Shown here in pieces: positions 10,463 through 22,804 of a stretch of 64,000 nt of DNA (within the stretch, counting starts at the first letter, position 1; every line of letters starts with the position of its first letter). The stretch is from Haliclystus octoradiatus (lineage: Eukaryota > Cnidaria > Staurozoa > Stauromedusae > Haliclystidae): assembly GCA_916610825.1 (NCBI GenBank), contig OU744454.1, positions 4,536,321 through 4,600,320 of the forward strand. The letters run 5' to 3'. The translations under genes were made by a program, and so were the position numbers. Under the pieces are notes generated by a model. That model searched no databases and was not told where the DNA came from. It saw nothing but the letters and a program-made list of their open reading frames with translations.

Positions 10463-11596
10463 TCTATATAATAACCGTATAGCGCAACCCATTGTCCAAA
10501 AGGCGCGAAATTTGAAACCAGGTTGGCCATAGGCAGCCATATTGCCGTAACCATTTCTCTTGTAAAATATGTTATGTCCAATGAAAAATTACGAATTGTG
10601 TGAATCAATCTTGTATTATTGTAGTTAATATAATATCATTTTAAATGTTTGTTGCTAAAAAATCAATTTATAATGCCAGCCTACTCAATTCACATTTGTA
10701 AATCACGAACAAAACGAAAAAAAACATGGATATAAAGAAAACAATCAAGAACAAGAAAAAGTGTCATTTCACAGGTAGGTATTGCAATTCAGAAACTATA
10801 TACGCTTGATGAGAAGTTAGGAATATTATTCAATGTCTGAGTTAGATAATAAAAATTTGAAATAAATAATAACAGAATCAATTTTTATTAAACAAGCAAT
10901 AATGGTAATAGAATTAATTTGTTCAAGGGTCAATTTCAATTGAGTGCGCATGTTCGGTAAACTTCCGTAGCTTTAACAAACGGCTAAAGCTACGGCAACC
11001 GTAGCTTTATCCTTGTCCTTATTGTATCGAAGGCTAAAGACCATTGATTATGATAAATTTTTTCTGATTTACTGGATTCTGAACTTTCAAATTCATCTTT
11101 TTTAAATCCAGTGGATGCCATAAACAAATATGATCATGTTATTTCGGATTTATTAAACATCCATGTTCCATTGAAGAAACGTACGGTGACTGTTTGTCCT
11201 AACTCTCCGTGGTATTCTGCTAACATTAAAATTCAGAAGTCTATTCGGAGTGAATTTGAGCGGCGTTGGCGGTCCTCTCGGCTAACTGTTGATAACTGTT
11301 AAATGTTGTGTTGATTTATACAAGCTATAATTATATTTATAGACAATCAATTTGCTCAATGACAAAGTATTAGTACATAAAAAGCTGAGATCGTCAAAAA
11401 ATCTTCTGCGCTTGGTCATTATTGTAGTAAATCCAATAGCACCTCTTGTTTTCCTCATTGACCGCCATTAATTCCGATTATCTCACAATGCAAATTGGTC
11501 CACGCAAGATGTCAGCATCGCCTTTTCAGAGCACGCGCAAAGGTTTCAAAATTCGGACAATAGATACACTATCCAGTTATTACATATAGATCAGTG
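10463..11596. mobile_element. non-autonomous P2 element (short form, copy A)
   Basis: Right end matches the P2 terminal repeat, ending GATCAGTG followed by GTATAGAC at 11,597-11,604. The left end starts inside the terminal repeat (AATAACCGTATAGCGC) because about 35 bp between two CTATAT copies have been lost relative to 20,180-20,215. The interior has a broken THAP start (MPAYSIHICKSRTKRK then stop) at about 10,674 and a LINE fragment, but no transposase. It occupies the same flanking sequence (TTAAAAGCGTGCAGG) as the long form at 20,204. Confidence 0.75.
11050..11302 (+). pseudogene. non-LTR retrotransposon fragment inside P2 copy A
   Basis: Encodes DAINKYDHVISDLLNIHVPL, then KKRTVTVCPNSPWYSANIK and ERRWRSSRLTVD. 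This is the linker that follows the endonuclease domain in Jockey/CR1-type LINE ORF2 proteins (P-W-Y, then basic helices). The same piece is at 26,275-26,553 within the sister element. Confidence 0.65.
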
Positions 11597-11691
11597 GTAT
11601 AGACATATATACTTGACATATACCTGCGCGATTTTAGTGGTTACCATGGAATCTCATTGGTTGTCTTGGCATAACTGTTAAGCACATGGTA

Positions 11692-11773
11692 AAAATCCAC
11701 CAATCGTGACTTGAGTTTGTTTCAAGTGATTATTAGATATAGATAAAATCAAGGATGGACCTTGGTGGATTTT
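11692..11773. repeat. 82-bp short inverted-repeat element
   Basis: Arms AAAATCCACCAA and TTGGTGGATTTT enclose about 58 bp. No target duplication is clear; possibly a tiny MITE. Confidence 0.4.
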
Positions 11774-12076
11774 AACCACAGTCGATCAGATATGTTCAGA
11801 TCGGAAGTTCGGTAGCTCTGTCATCATATCTGCAAGCGCTCATGAATTTTTCGTATATTATAATAACAAAATTACCATTAGTGCCGTGTTGAAATCCCTT
11901 TGATAGATATCGAAGACTAGAAAAGTCATCAATTCGTGCGTTTCACATGTATAAAAATGGTTTATAGCATAAAAATTCAAGTTTTAATTAAGAAATTTGC
12001 TTTGAATTTGTTTTTATTCACAAATCATTCTAACAATAAAGCCAGTAAAGGTATATAGAAAGTAAATATACGGCTA

Positions 12077-12547
12077 ATGAGCAACTTTACTTGTAGTAAA
12101 ATATCAATAGAGTGCTTGATGCAGATATATGTAGAGAAGTGTGGAAATAAGTCAAAAGCTAGACGTTGTCTCCGTTCCTTTAGAGTTTCACTACTCAGAG
12201 ATAAATTGGAAACTCTGAGTAACAGAGACAACGTCTCGTCTTTTACTTTATTTCTATTGCGAATAAACGAATTATATGCTGCTATAGACTTCTGTCTTGG
12301 TCTTAAACCTACAACCCCGAGCGTAAAAGGCCTTCAAAAACTTGTTCTTACAGCAAATGAAATTCGCCGATTGATTAAAAAGTCTTTATTTCTATTTTTA
12401 TGTGTGCAGTAACAGAATTTTCGACTACAGCTATTCTCGGTGGAAGAAAACCCTGTATACCATCGAAAATTATTTAATAAATTGAATCTTTGTAGAATGC
12501 AATATAAATTTGCAGCTCGTTTCATGAAGTTTCTTGTGTTTGTTTAG
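12077..12547 (+). pseudogene. ORF of unknown family with one internal stop
   Basis: Reads 111 codons from ATG (MSNFTCSKISIECLMQIYVE ... TANEIRRLIKK), then TAA at 12,410-12,412, then 44 further codons in the same frame (QNFRLQLFSVEENPV ... ARFMKFLVFV). The stop follows TGTGTGCAG, so a splice acceptor could remove it. The last part (from about 12,341) is duplicated at 38,557-38,885, where frames are broken. No recognised domain. Confidence 0.35.
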
Positions 12548-12622
12548 AATGTATCATAAAACAATGGTTAAATGACGGTAGCTTTTTAGGCAACAAATCT
12601 GTTTTTGTCTGAAATGTGTTTT

Positions 12623-13600
12623 TAATGCTCTGAAGCAGGATTTTCAAGAGTGGCTATACCATAGACATAATAGATATAGACCGCAGATGGGGTCACGTGA
12701 TGCGTGGCACCAATTGGCAGCCAAAATGGTAAACACATGCACACAAAAGTTGCAGTTGTATGTTGTAAACCGACCGCTAAGCCTAAATTCCAATACGATT
12801 TTGTAAGCACAAAATAAATTGATTTAAATCGCTGCATATATCTATTTGTCTTGCTTTTGAGCATCTTTGATATGGATTTAATGACACGGAAACATTGATT
12901 ATAATAAAAATTAGCACATTTTCATATCAATTGGTATCAGCTACGCTTGTTTTGCGATGGTACTGCTGGTTATGAGGCTTAACTTGTGGCTATCTTCATT
13001 AATCTTAGACTTTATAATTATTATCATTATGGAGTGTAAAATGTTTGGATATTTGGTGAATTAAATTTGAATATTTTTCTAATGAATAATACTTACTGTA
13101 ATTTGTTTGATATTGTTTCAATATCAACTTTTCTACGCTCATTTGCGTCCTGTGCTTTGCTGTGACGAGAGGTAAACATGCACCTTGTCCGGTAAATACA
13201 GCTTGGATGATTAATAAATGTTAAATAAGAGCAAATTCTGAAATGTTGATGTCTTATTGTTACAAACACAGCGATATTCCTACTTACAAAATTGGAATAT
13301 TTCAGTGAAAATTTGATAAAATTATTTAGCGGGTTTGATTCGAAATTCAGTGATACATAAAAAAACTGTTAAGTTCAATCATCCGGCTCATCTATTCTTT
13401 TATTATCTAACAACAATAATGGTTCAAAACACTGCTTTCCCCGCCACATTGGGAGCATGTGTCAGCCCGGTGCAGAAAGCCAATTACTATACTAAGCCCA
13501 TACTAAATTTGAAATTCATACACCTAACAATAGGCAGCAGATCCTGTATTTGAACATACTGTAATGATACACATTTACAAGATATACTGCAGTAAAGTAT
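12623..13600. other. no gene recognised
   Basis: Short ORFs only; nothing recognised. Confidence 0.4.
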
Positions 13601-13625
13601 GTGTTATAAGTTAGCCCAAAACTAG

Positions 13626-13912
13626 ATGGCGATCATCAGGCAAGTTTAGATTTTAATGTTTACATAAAAACATATCGATGCACTACATGATAGAATGTTA
13701 CACATAATTGGATTTATAATGTTAGCTACCGTATTTTTTAATTATTAATAACATATACAATAGAAATGTATGAACAATAGCTAACACTATAAACCCAATT
13801 ATGTGTAACACAAACTCTATCATGCAGTAGTACATCAAAATGTTTTTATGTAAATAATAAAATCTTTAATTGTCTGATGATCGCCGTATGGTGTGAAACT
13901 CGGAGTACCAAG
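13626..13912. repeat. foldback repeat with hammerhead-like core
   Basis: Left arm GGCGATCATCAGGCAAG ... and right arm ... TGTCTGATGATCGCC enclose long complementary stretches (ACACATAATTGG against CCAATTATGTGT; ATGTTTACATAAAAACAT against ATGTTTTTATGTAAAT), so about 265 bp can fold into one hairpin. Confidence 0.75.
13870..13912 (+). ncRNA. hammerhead-like motif H10
   Basis: Plus strand: CUGAUGA (13,874-13,880), stem II CGCC-GUAU-GGUG between two U, GAAA, stem III CU-CGG-AG, then U-A. Stem II differs from the other copies but still pairs. Stem I is not obvious here. Confidence 0.35.
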
Positions 13913-14404
13913 AACCGTATGTCTGTTTTTTAACTCATTTTATTTATCTAGATGATAGAGTATACATATATTAAGTATACCACCACTTACATAAATAGAA
14001 TAATTAACAGAAACATAAAATAAAATTATACAGCTGGAGTATGTTTGTCATGTCTCCATAAGCAAGCATTCTTCTTTATTTGGAGTACACAAGTAGGCTA
14101 GGTGCACATATGATTTATAGTTAACTAATTAATTACTTAATAGAAATAGTTGTGAATGAATTACATATTAATTGACTTTACATGATTGATTTAAACTAGA
14201 AAGGTACATAGGCTCTCTAGGACGGAAAACTCATTAAGTTAATGTTTTGATATCTTAATTAAAAGTTGATATCGCCCAGTACAGTCGCTCTGTTTTGTTT
14301 ACATCGTTTTATAATTCAAAACCTATTCAAAACTTTTGAATGATATTAGGCAATTATTCATGCCAACTGTGCATTAGGCAATACAGAATAGATATGATTT
14401 AACT

Positions 14405-15634
14405 TTGACTTTCAAATATGTGTCTCTAATATATATTGTGGGTGTGAAAAGTTTGCAGGTTTTAACTTCTAACGTAGTAATAATTATCATTTTGACAGGC
14501 AATAATCAACTTAAATATCAATTAAATATAAAGACAATAGAGCATGCATTATTCAAAAGTTAATAACAAAATTTTCAACAAAACTTATTCAAAATAACAT
14601 GTGCTATATAATATCAACTTTGAATTACCCCTACGTCAATTCAACTGCAAGACTTACAGTTACCCCTATATGCTGCAGTCGCCATAACATGTGTCTTTAG
14701 CCTTGAATTATGATTGATTGGTGATATCAATGTTGAATTTCCTTTACAAAAACAGCACAGTTTATGAGTTCATGGCCCATTTTCATGAACTTTTTCATGA
14801 AGTTTTCATTGGGCCATTTGACATTTACAGTTTATCTACAGTTCTTGAACCTTTCATGAACTCATGGACTGTTTTTGAAGGGGTAACTCTCTATGTTAAG
14901 GTCATCTGGTTTGAAAAGTCATGCCCTCTTGTTCATGTGCTGGCTGTTTTATACAGTTTTGATTGTATCCGCCTACAACTGCATGATACAAATGTGTTGT
15001 TTGTACATGCCATTCTATACCTGTCAATTATATCAAAAATACATATTTAGTGGTAGCGGGCCTACCTGCAAACAGCTACATGCATAATTGTGTTGATCAA
15101 GTATCAAGTGTTCATGTTATGAATAATGTACATGCATAATGTGTATACTGTAATGTATAATGTACAATAATGTATATAATTATTGATTGATTAGCCTACT
15201 ATTAATTGCATACCAAGTAAACAGTGTAAAGTAAATACATCATCATTCAAGAAAACAAATCCAAGAAAATGTAGAGTTGTGTTTGATTGTGCAGCAAAGT
15301 TCAAAGGTGTATATTTGAATGATGCAATCTATCAGGGCCCAAACTTGTTTAATAACTTGTCAGGAATTCTGATCATATTTAGGAAAAAATCTGTAGCACT
15401 TGTTGGTGACATTGAAGCAATGTTTCATCAATGTTTTGTATCTGATGAAGACCAAGATTTCCTCAAATTTGTGTGCTACAGATTCTTACCCTTTTGCAAA
15501 AGAAATAACAAATAAAATATTGACGCAGATGGGGTATCGAACCAGTCCGCCCTCTTTTTCTCCTCTCTCCTCTCCCTCCTCTTTCCCCTCTTTCCCCCGA
15601 GCAGCGAGAACTTCATTCCTCTTTTTGAATTTAC
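14405..15634. repeat. 1.2-kb segment inverted at 33,063-34,322 (BEL/Pao-derived)
   Basis: Reverse complement of 33,063-34,322, from the TTTGACTTTCAAATATGTGTC end to the CT-rich CCCTCTTTTTCTCC / GAGCAGCGAGAAC end. Contains a small hairpin (14,757-14,872, arms near ATGAGTTCATG) and a BEL/Pao RT fragment. Confidence 0.85.
15258..15515 (+). pseudogene. BEL/Pao retrotransposon reverse transcriptase fragment
   Basis: Encodes [20 protein letters not shown], then [18 protein letters not shown] and VALVGDIEAMFHQ. The VFD-A-K ... LND-x-x-x-GP ... FR ... GDI-x-x-MF series is the start of the BEL/Pao RT domain, with the first catalytic Asp in GDIEAMF. About 80 residues remain; the rest of the element is absent. 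Confidence 0.8.
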
Positions 15635-15713
15635 CGTGACAAAATTTATACACTATTCCACAGTTTTACAGTTTTTCTTTTGTTTGATGTTAATTAATTA
15701 GTTGTTATTAATC

Positions 15714-15896
15714 AAATAGTTCATACTTTCCGTGAACTATGCTCTGATAGCACCACGAGAGGCACGTAAGGAGAAAACGAGAAGGCATCAGAAAATTACG
15801 AGCCGCCTCGGCGAGTAATTTTCGCCTTCGAGTTTTCTCCTTACCTGCCTCTCGTGGTGCTATCAGAGCATAGTTCACGGAAAGTATGAACTATTT
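15714..15896. repeat. 183-bp long palindrome (foldback element 1)
   Basis: Outer arms AAATAGTTCATACTTTCC / GGAAAGTATGAACTATTT pair for about 80 bp. The centre has GAGAAGGCATCAGAAAA opposite TTTTCGCCTTC around a CGAGCCGCC/TCGGCGAG loop. Shares its core with elements at 47,582, 49,356 and 57,868. Confidence 0.9.
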
Positions 15897-17000
15897 GGTT
15901 TAGAACATAGCCAACCCCGATTTGTGAATGTTTTGTACGTTTTTTTAGAGCATTTTCTGATCTTTACAATCCATGATCAAGTATTCAATTCTCCTATTTT
16001 CGTGACGTCACCGGAAGAAAGCTGGGTCGAGAGCTTTACACTTGTCTTTTTTAAATCAACTAAAAGCTGCGAGGAAAAATTGATATCGGGAAAATATTTC
16101 TCTTCTTGAAATTAAAAGAATGGATATGTAACATCGTTTTCTTACATAGTCATGGATTCTTATCTTTAAACAATATTTTCTATGTTCTTATGTGTGTTAT
16201 TCATTATGGAAAACTGACTGGAAAAACTTGAAAAGGAAAGAAAATGTTTCTTACCTATAATTTGAAGAATTTCGTAAAAAGCCGTGAACGTGAAGAAAGA
16301 AATGAAACAACGAAAGATTTATTGACTAAATGTTTGCTAATTGCCTATGTATGTATAAGAGCAGATTATTGAATTGATGATAACTTTTTAGCTAACTGAT
16401 TATCTAATGTTGCCAACTTTCATTTGGAGAAATGGTTTAATTATTTGAAATTTTAGCGGTTGAATTTGTTTAGCCTATGTTTTGGTTTTGATAGCTTATC
16501 GAAAGCTTTCCTTTCTATGCCAGTTAGTGCTTATACTTATATCTAGGAACTTGAAAAAACTGGCCATAAAAGGACGAGGGAATGTATTAATTAAATTAAG
16601 TTATGTTATGTTTTTACAATTATCAATACTGTAAAAGTTAGGCAAATTGTTTTTGAATTGTTAATTTGTGCAAAATATTTCTATACATTTTAAACATGTT
16701 TGTTTACTAGCTTAGATATTTCACCCAGAGCCATTTGATTCATTTTGAACAACTGAGGCACTGCATGAAACAGTAACTCAATGAAATTGCATATGACTCT
16801 ACAAATATTCACTGTATTTGCTTTTTACTTTTTATTGCTTGCCAGTATATAATGCCATATTTGAATAATTATCGGTTGTTTGGTAATTTCATAAATTTCT
16901 TGAAATCGACGGGGTCAAGCTCGGCTATGGTGAAATGGCGTTATTGTCGTTAACCAATCAAATTGCAAGAATAAATCGTAGCAGATCCTCGATATGTTCT
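15897..17000. other. insertion within module copy II, no gene recognised
   Basis: The module sequence TTAGTTGTTATTAA and ACATATATTTACAG is contiguous in copies I and III but separated here by about 1.29 kb that includes the palindrome. The part near 15,950-16,050 resembles 37,820-37,920 (TTCTCCTAT, CGTCACC-GGA). No coding region seen. Confidence 0.5.
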
Positions 17001-17104
17001 AACAACATATATTTACAGTATTATACAGTAATATCAAGTACCTAAGTTGTTTTTGCTGTTTCAGTAGTGCTCAATGTCATAAATGCAGAGCTGTTTAATA
17101 ATCA

Positions 17105-17285
17105 ACAAATTAAAAAATCAGACATTCATATTTGCTACTATCAGTTTCACGCCAAGGCGATCATCAGGCAATTTAATCTGCCAGATTACAGATTAACAGA
17201 ATGACAGATTAAACAGCCTAATGATCGTCTTGGCGTGAAACTAACAGTTGCAAATACGAATGTCTGATTTTTTCGTTTAATAATT
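17105..17285. repeat. hairpin repeat with hammerhead-like motifs (copy II)
   Basis: Same inverted repeat as 2,641-2,811. The plus-strand motif is mutated (CTAATGA), the minus-strand one is well preserved. Confidence 0.8.
17132..17171 (-). ncRNA. hammerhead-like motif H3 (best copy)
   Basis: Minus strand: UUGC, CUGAUGA, U, CGCC-UU-GGCG (four Watson-Crick pairs), U, GAAA, CU-GAU-AG, U-A, GCAA. UUGC and GCAA form stem I. Positions 10.1 and 11.1 are U and U rather than the usual G-C, the main departure from an active hammerhead. Confidence 0.45.
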
Positions 17286-17774
17286 ATTAAAGTATTATAC
17301 ATACATAATATATACATTTGAGCATAAGAATGAAGACATTGGGAAGCATGGAAAAGCCCATAATGCAGGAACCGACATTAGCAGCAATTTCCACATTCTC
17401 AAGCATTGTCACAGTAAACAACATTGTTTATTATACCAAATGCTTTTCATCAGGGGATCGAAACCTAGCCTGAACAAGAATCAGACTCTATAATGGCAAA
17501 ATTATTTTAGACCTTTGATATATTTAATTATTTTATTCTGAAATGTCAATAAATACCCAATAATTATAATTTTTCTTTTAACTTGAAAATGGCTGATGTT
17601 GATAGCCCAAACGTTGTTCAAATTGATAAAAATTCGTTATTGTTACCACTGACATTCATATTGAAATGTTTGTCAAAGAAGACAGTTTTTTTAAATGTAT
17701 ATTTGAAATAAGTTAATCAGCCCTGTAAAAAATCCTGTGCTTATCGGATATTTACTGACTAAATTGATGATGAT

Positions 17775-18256
17775 GATGACGTCACAACTATAGTATCCCT
17801 GTTTGTGTATAGTTCTTCAGTTTGGTCTATACTGTTAAGTAATTCTGATCAGTTAGTTATTCGGAGTTGTAATGATGACGATCTTTGTCTTTGATTATCA
17901 ATGATCAAATTCGTAGTTTTATCAGACTGTACTGTGATAGGTGTAATTGCTGATTTTTTATAGCAAATTGATTTAACTTTGTGTCTTATTTCTGGTCTTG
18001 ATAATAAAATGCATATTGGATTCCAAGTAGAGTTTGATAATGCAAGACATGTTGAAAGGTTATACAAGATAAAGGGGATATATTCTTCTTCCATATAAGA
18101 GCAGCAGGAGAACGAGTAATAAGGAATGGTGTTATAGCCAATAAAAAGCAAATTGCAACAACTAATGTGGAAAAATATAATCGTCGTTCATGGAGAATGC
18201 CTCGAAATCGACGTTCACTGTTCAAAGAATGTTTTGTTCGCTTTAGCATGATTTTA
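17775..18256 (-). pseudogene. GPCR 3' fragment, copy II
   Basis: TM6-TM7 and tail of the receptor, with a frameshift after ITRSPAA: frame one continues IWKKNIS, frame two reads MEEEYIPFILYNL. Starts at the shared breakpoint AGCATGATTTT. Downstream GT ORF 18,423-19,436 is intact. Confidence 0.85.
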
Positions 18257-18422
18257 TCATTCGTTCTTCTACATGTCGCCCAAGAAGAAGATAAATTACT
18301 TGATTGTATCTATAGATATGCTGTTTCCAATGGCGCAGTATATAGTATATCGTCAAATGTGAACTCCATATTTATTGTAACAATTATTACCATTTGTGCA
18401 GCCAATCAACATATGTATTAGT

Positions 18423-19436
18423 TCACATCAATGAAATATTGTTTAGTGGTATAACGACATTACAGATCACATCGGATCGGTCAAAAAACCCTGCTACATT
18501 GTTTTTTTGTAAAAGCAAACGATCTGACTCCATGAATTTTTCTTTTGCATCATTTGAAAGGCCCATATATAATCCTTTTACATTTTTAATATGTGATCTT
18601 GGGTATGGTCTGTGAGCTAAATTTAAAACTGTTAGATTCATAAACATAATTGCTGATTGACCCAGTGATGGAATTTGAACAATCATTTTAGCTTGACTAT
18701 TCCACCAGTTTATTCGATCTTGAGATGTGTCGTAAGGTAGAAGATGGCTGGCTGCGTCACTTCTATATGCGTTAAAGGCTGCGTCAAAATGTCGCACGTA
18801 AACCAAACTAGGTTCTTTTTTCTTTATATTATGTGACATTGGACATTTTTCATACCAATATTTCAACTTTCGTTGTCGATGGCATTCGCCATTTGAACAG
18901 TAATTCGGTGAGGCAACAAATGGTTTAAATTGAAGTAGGAAATATTCAAATTCTCCAAGTAATTTCTTTGTACGATTATTCTGATCGACTTCTTGGACAT
19001 TCTTTGTTTGCACAATAATATCGTCATCAATAAAAATATAATACAAATAATGGTTTTTGCAATCTCTTGCAGTTTTGTAGAGTATATTTCTTCCAACATT
19101 CCATGAAGGTTTGATAGTTTCATTACTAAAGATATACTTCATATTCTTTCCCTTTTCGGTACATTCTTTTCGATAAGAAAACACGAAAACATCGTGTTGA
19201 AAATCAACATTCATAATGTTTTGCCAGTAGACTGGAATACAACATTCAGTTTGTATAAGGTAAACGAATCTTCCGTTTCCTTGAATGATATTTGTCTTTT
19301 TACTGATCAGACGTGTTAGAAGATTTGATTCCGGATATGGAAAGGGAACTGGTGATTCTGTAAACACGAGTATGATCCTGTAAATAATTATCAGAATAGA
19401 TAAAGATATGATCGGAAATATCAATCTTCGCCTCAT
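18423..19436 (-). CDS. type II membrane protein, probable glycosyltransferase (copy II)
   Basis: 337 residues, one exon, ATG at 19,436. Same architecture as copies I and III: signal anchor at about 5-24, YYIFIDDDIIV with DDD at about 137-139, conserved WWNSQAKMIVQIPSLGQSAI. It differs from the other two mainly in one cysteine-bounded block (NYCSNGECHRQRKLKYWYEK against NYCSGGGCDREVKLRHWNEK in copy III). Probable Golgi enzyme; substrate unknown. Its stop codon is about 165 bp from the GPCR fragment on the same strand. Confidence 0.6.
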   Translation of the reverse strand: MRRRLIFPIISLSILIIIYRIILVFTESPVPFPYPESNLLTRLISKKTNIIQGNGRFVYLIQTECCIPVYWQNIMNVDFQHDVFVFSYRKECTEKGKNMKYIFSNETIKPSWNVGRNILYKTARDCKNHYLYYIFIDDDIIVQTKNVQEVDQNNRTKKLLGEFEYFLLQFKPFVASPNYCSNGECHRQRKLKYWYEKCPMSHNIKKKEPSLVYVRHFDAAFNAYRSDAASHLLPYDTSQDRINWWNSQAKMIVQIPSLGQSAIMFMNLTVLNLAHRPYPRSHIKNVKGLYMGLSNDAKEKFMESDRLLLQKNNVAGFFDRSDVICNVVIPLNNISLM

Positions 19437-20195
19437 GTTTTAGATGATCCACACAACGTTTTCTCGGCGATTTTTCGTCTGAAAAACATGATAAATTGCA
19501 TTTAGTTGCATTCTCTTGCCACCAGTTTATGCTATGGCAACTGTCATAACTTTTTTTATGACATGAAGTTATCTATATCCAAGTACGATATATTGTAGGT
19601 TTTATAACAATTGTGTTTTTCAATTTGAGTCGACTCTGAAGTACCTGTACGATTTTTCTTGTTAATTTGAGAGCATTCAGGTGTGTCCTTCTTTTTGTCA
19701 AACATGGTTCTAACCATTGGTTAAATATAGATTATTACACTTTTACAAAAATAAGTTCTACTTATTTTATAAATTACAAAAGTAAGTTCTACTTATTTTA
19801 TAAATTGAAAAAAAAAGTATTGAAAAACTATCCTTAGAATAGATCGGGTAATAGATATATTTGTAGCAACCTTTCTTTTGATTTCTATTTTACATTTTAG
19901 AATTCTATTTATTTCTATTTATTGAAATATTGTGAGTTCAAATAAATTAAATTTCCTATCAAAGTTTTGTAAACTGAAAACATTGCAAAACAGGTGCTTT
20001 GAAGTGCACCTGTCATTTTTTCGATTCAAAATAAAGAAACAAAAACGATTTCAATTGCAATTACAGAGTATACATTTAAATTGAATTTATGAAAGAATAT
20101 TCAATCTGTCGCAGCTCGTCACCATTTTCAAAGCACATGTTCTAGCTTATTGATTAAAAGCGTGCAGGTATAGGTCTATATCCGCACACGTGCGG
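19437..20195. promoter_or_regulatory. conserved upstream flank of glycosyltransferase copy II
   Basis: Parallels 9,573-10,435 and 37,034-37,640. Near its far end GGTCTATATCCGCAC and GTGCGGGTATAGACC (20,173-20,204) form a short inverted repeat at the P2 insertion site. Confidence 0.4.
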
Positions 20196-20203
20196 GTATA
20201 GAC
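20196..20203. repeat. 8-bp target duplication of P2 element
   Basis: GTATAGAC here and at 26,848-26,855. Confidence 0.8.
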
Positions 20204-20431
20204 CACTGATCTATATAATAACCGGATAGCGCAACCCATTGTTCGAAAGGTGCGAAATTTGAAGCCAGGTTAAGTTTGTTTACAAACAAAGGCAGCCATA
20301 TTGCCTAGACCATTTCCCTTGTAAAATATCCAATGTCCGATGAAAAATTCGTATTGTTTCTATTAATATTGTATTACTGTGGGTAATAATATATCAGTTT
20401 AAATATTTGGCGCTAAATAAATCAATTTATA

Positions 20432-20580
20432 ATGCCAGCCTGTTCAGTTCATATGTGTAAATCACGAACAAAGCGTAAAAAGATGGAAATGAAGAAAATC
20501 ATCAAGAACAAGAAAAAGTGTCATTTCACAAGTAGATATTGCAATTCAGAAACTAGAACCACAGAAACAAAAACAACAGC
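20432..20580 (+). pseudogene. THAP-domain remnant of P2
   Basis: MPACSVHMCKSRTKRKKMEM resembles the first Cys pair and basic start of a THAP zinc finger, but the Trp, second Cys-His pair and AVPTF box that should follow are missing. Broken homologues lie at about 10,674 and 25,921. Confidence 0.45.
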
Positions 20581-21079
20581 AAAACAAAGCACAATTATTG
20601 AACAACCTTCATTGACTTTTGTACATTTATCATCATCATCGTTCATTTATTTAAAATTTAATTACTGTAAATATATTTATGTCTCTATAGCTAGTGTTGT
20701 ATTTATACAAGCTTTTTAAACATGCCTCTTCATCAGCTGATACTGATTGACAGTAGCCTAATTATAAAAAGGAGAAGGACTTACAGTAATTATTATTAAT
20801 AAATTAATGGAAGCATTGTAAAACATTGAATGCTAGAAAAATATTATCATGTAGCTATGTTTGAATCTCAACTAGGTTTCCAAGTAATAAACATCTATGT
20901 GCTGATTGGAATCGGAATCTGCATTATCAGAATTTCAAACCAAACCAATATTCCAATGTGTGCTCCAATCATTTCTCACCAGAGTGTTTCGATTATACTG
21001 GACAGACCGATTTACTGTGTATGATATTTTATGTGGCCTCTTAATAAGAAAGATTTGTTAACTTGTTACTAATTTCTAC

Positions 21080-21742
<663 letters not shown>

Positions 21743-21851
21743 AAACATTTAATGTCTCTTTTTATAGTAAATAAAGCAAAGAAAAGAACCAGCGAATCGT
21801 AATCCACTGGCAGAAATCAAAGACCCCAATACTGACGTTAAATTATTTTAA

Positions 21852-22800
21852 AGGGTCAAAACAGACGGGGAAAGCTTGCGCGCGCACACTTTGAATAGTG
21901 CACGTAAACTTCAAACACTCGTTTCCAAACATTGCTTTGCCTCGTATGCGTTTGTCGTAAAATATTTTTGAACCATTCTTGAGCAAAAGCTTATACTTAC
22001 TAGCGTATACTAATTTCTAATCTTCGATAATTTAATAACACGAATGCCAAGTTTCCTGAAGAACCAGAAGATGGTGGTAAAAAGGAAGGAGCAGGTAGAA
22101 GGCTAAGGATAACTCAAGAGCTTTCACTTATACATCAGGATATCTGGACATGGCGATAAACCATAACAAAGATTTTTTCCTAAATTTCGTGATTTGCAAA
22201 GACTGGTATAAGGAATTAATTTTGTCTAAAGGAACACCTGAGTAAAGATTTTCTATTTTTTTCCTATTTACAAACCTATCAATGCGAGATTCCTTCAAAG
22301 AACAAAAAACGAAGCTCCATTTTCACAACCTCAGATCAACAGCTTATTTATTTTGTATTTCTATTTTCAATTACACTTGATATGTATCGATCTTCGATCG
22401 AGATGAAATAAACATCATATGTAGTTTCTGAACTCAAGGAATATATGAATTTCTACAGCAAATTAATTAAAATAGTATTTTATTATTGATCAGTTTTGCC
22501 ATTCCTTCGTGTATTTCTCTCTGTGGTTTGAGTATGTTTGATAAAAATTCCCGTCTGTTTCGCATGGATTGATGTTAATGTTTCACGGTCGTACATATTT
22601 ACCATAGTTTTCATTAACCCTATTCAGTTCGTATTGTTTCGCTCCTGTTCTCATGTTGTTTTTCAGAAATATTCATACAAAATTAAAAGGTTGCTACGGC
22701 TCAACTGAAATCATGGGGAATGCTATGACGTTGATAAAAAGGCTGCGAGACTCCATTTTCAAAAGGTTGAATGCAAAGGCTGCCAGTCTGGTTTGACCCT
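21852..22800. mobile_element. 949-bp TTAA-flanked MITE in P2
   Basis: Starts AGGGTCAAAACAGAC and ends GTCTGGTTTGACCCT, with TTAA at 21,848-21,851 and 22,801-22,804. It shares its AGGG(G/T)CAAAA start with the 199-bp element at 1,655, suggesting the same piggyBac-like source. No transposase ORF. Confidence 0.75.
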
Positions 22801-22804
22801 TTAA

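Noticed and set aside
13335-13553. 72-codon ORF
   Set aside because: No recognisable domain and no duplicate supporting constraint.
13626-13660. Second hammerhead-like motif in the 13.6-kb foldback, minus strand
   Set aside because: CTGATGA is present but the GAAA element is replaced, so the core is broken.
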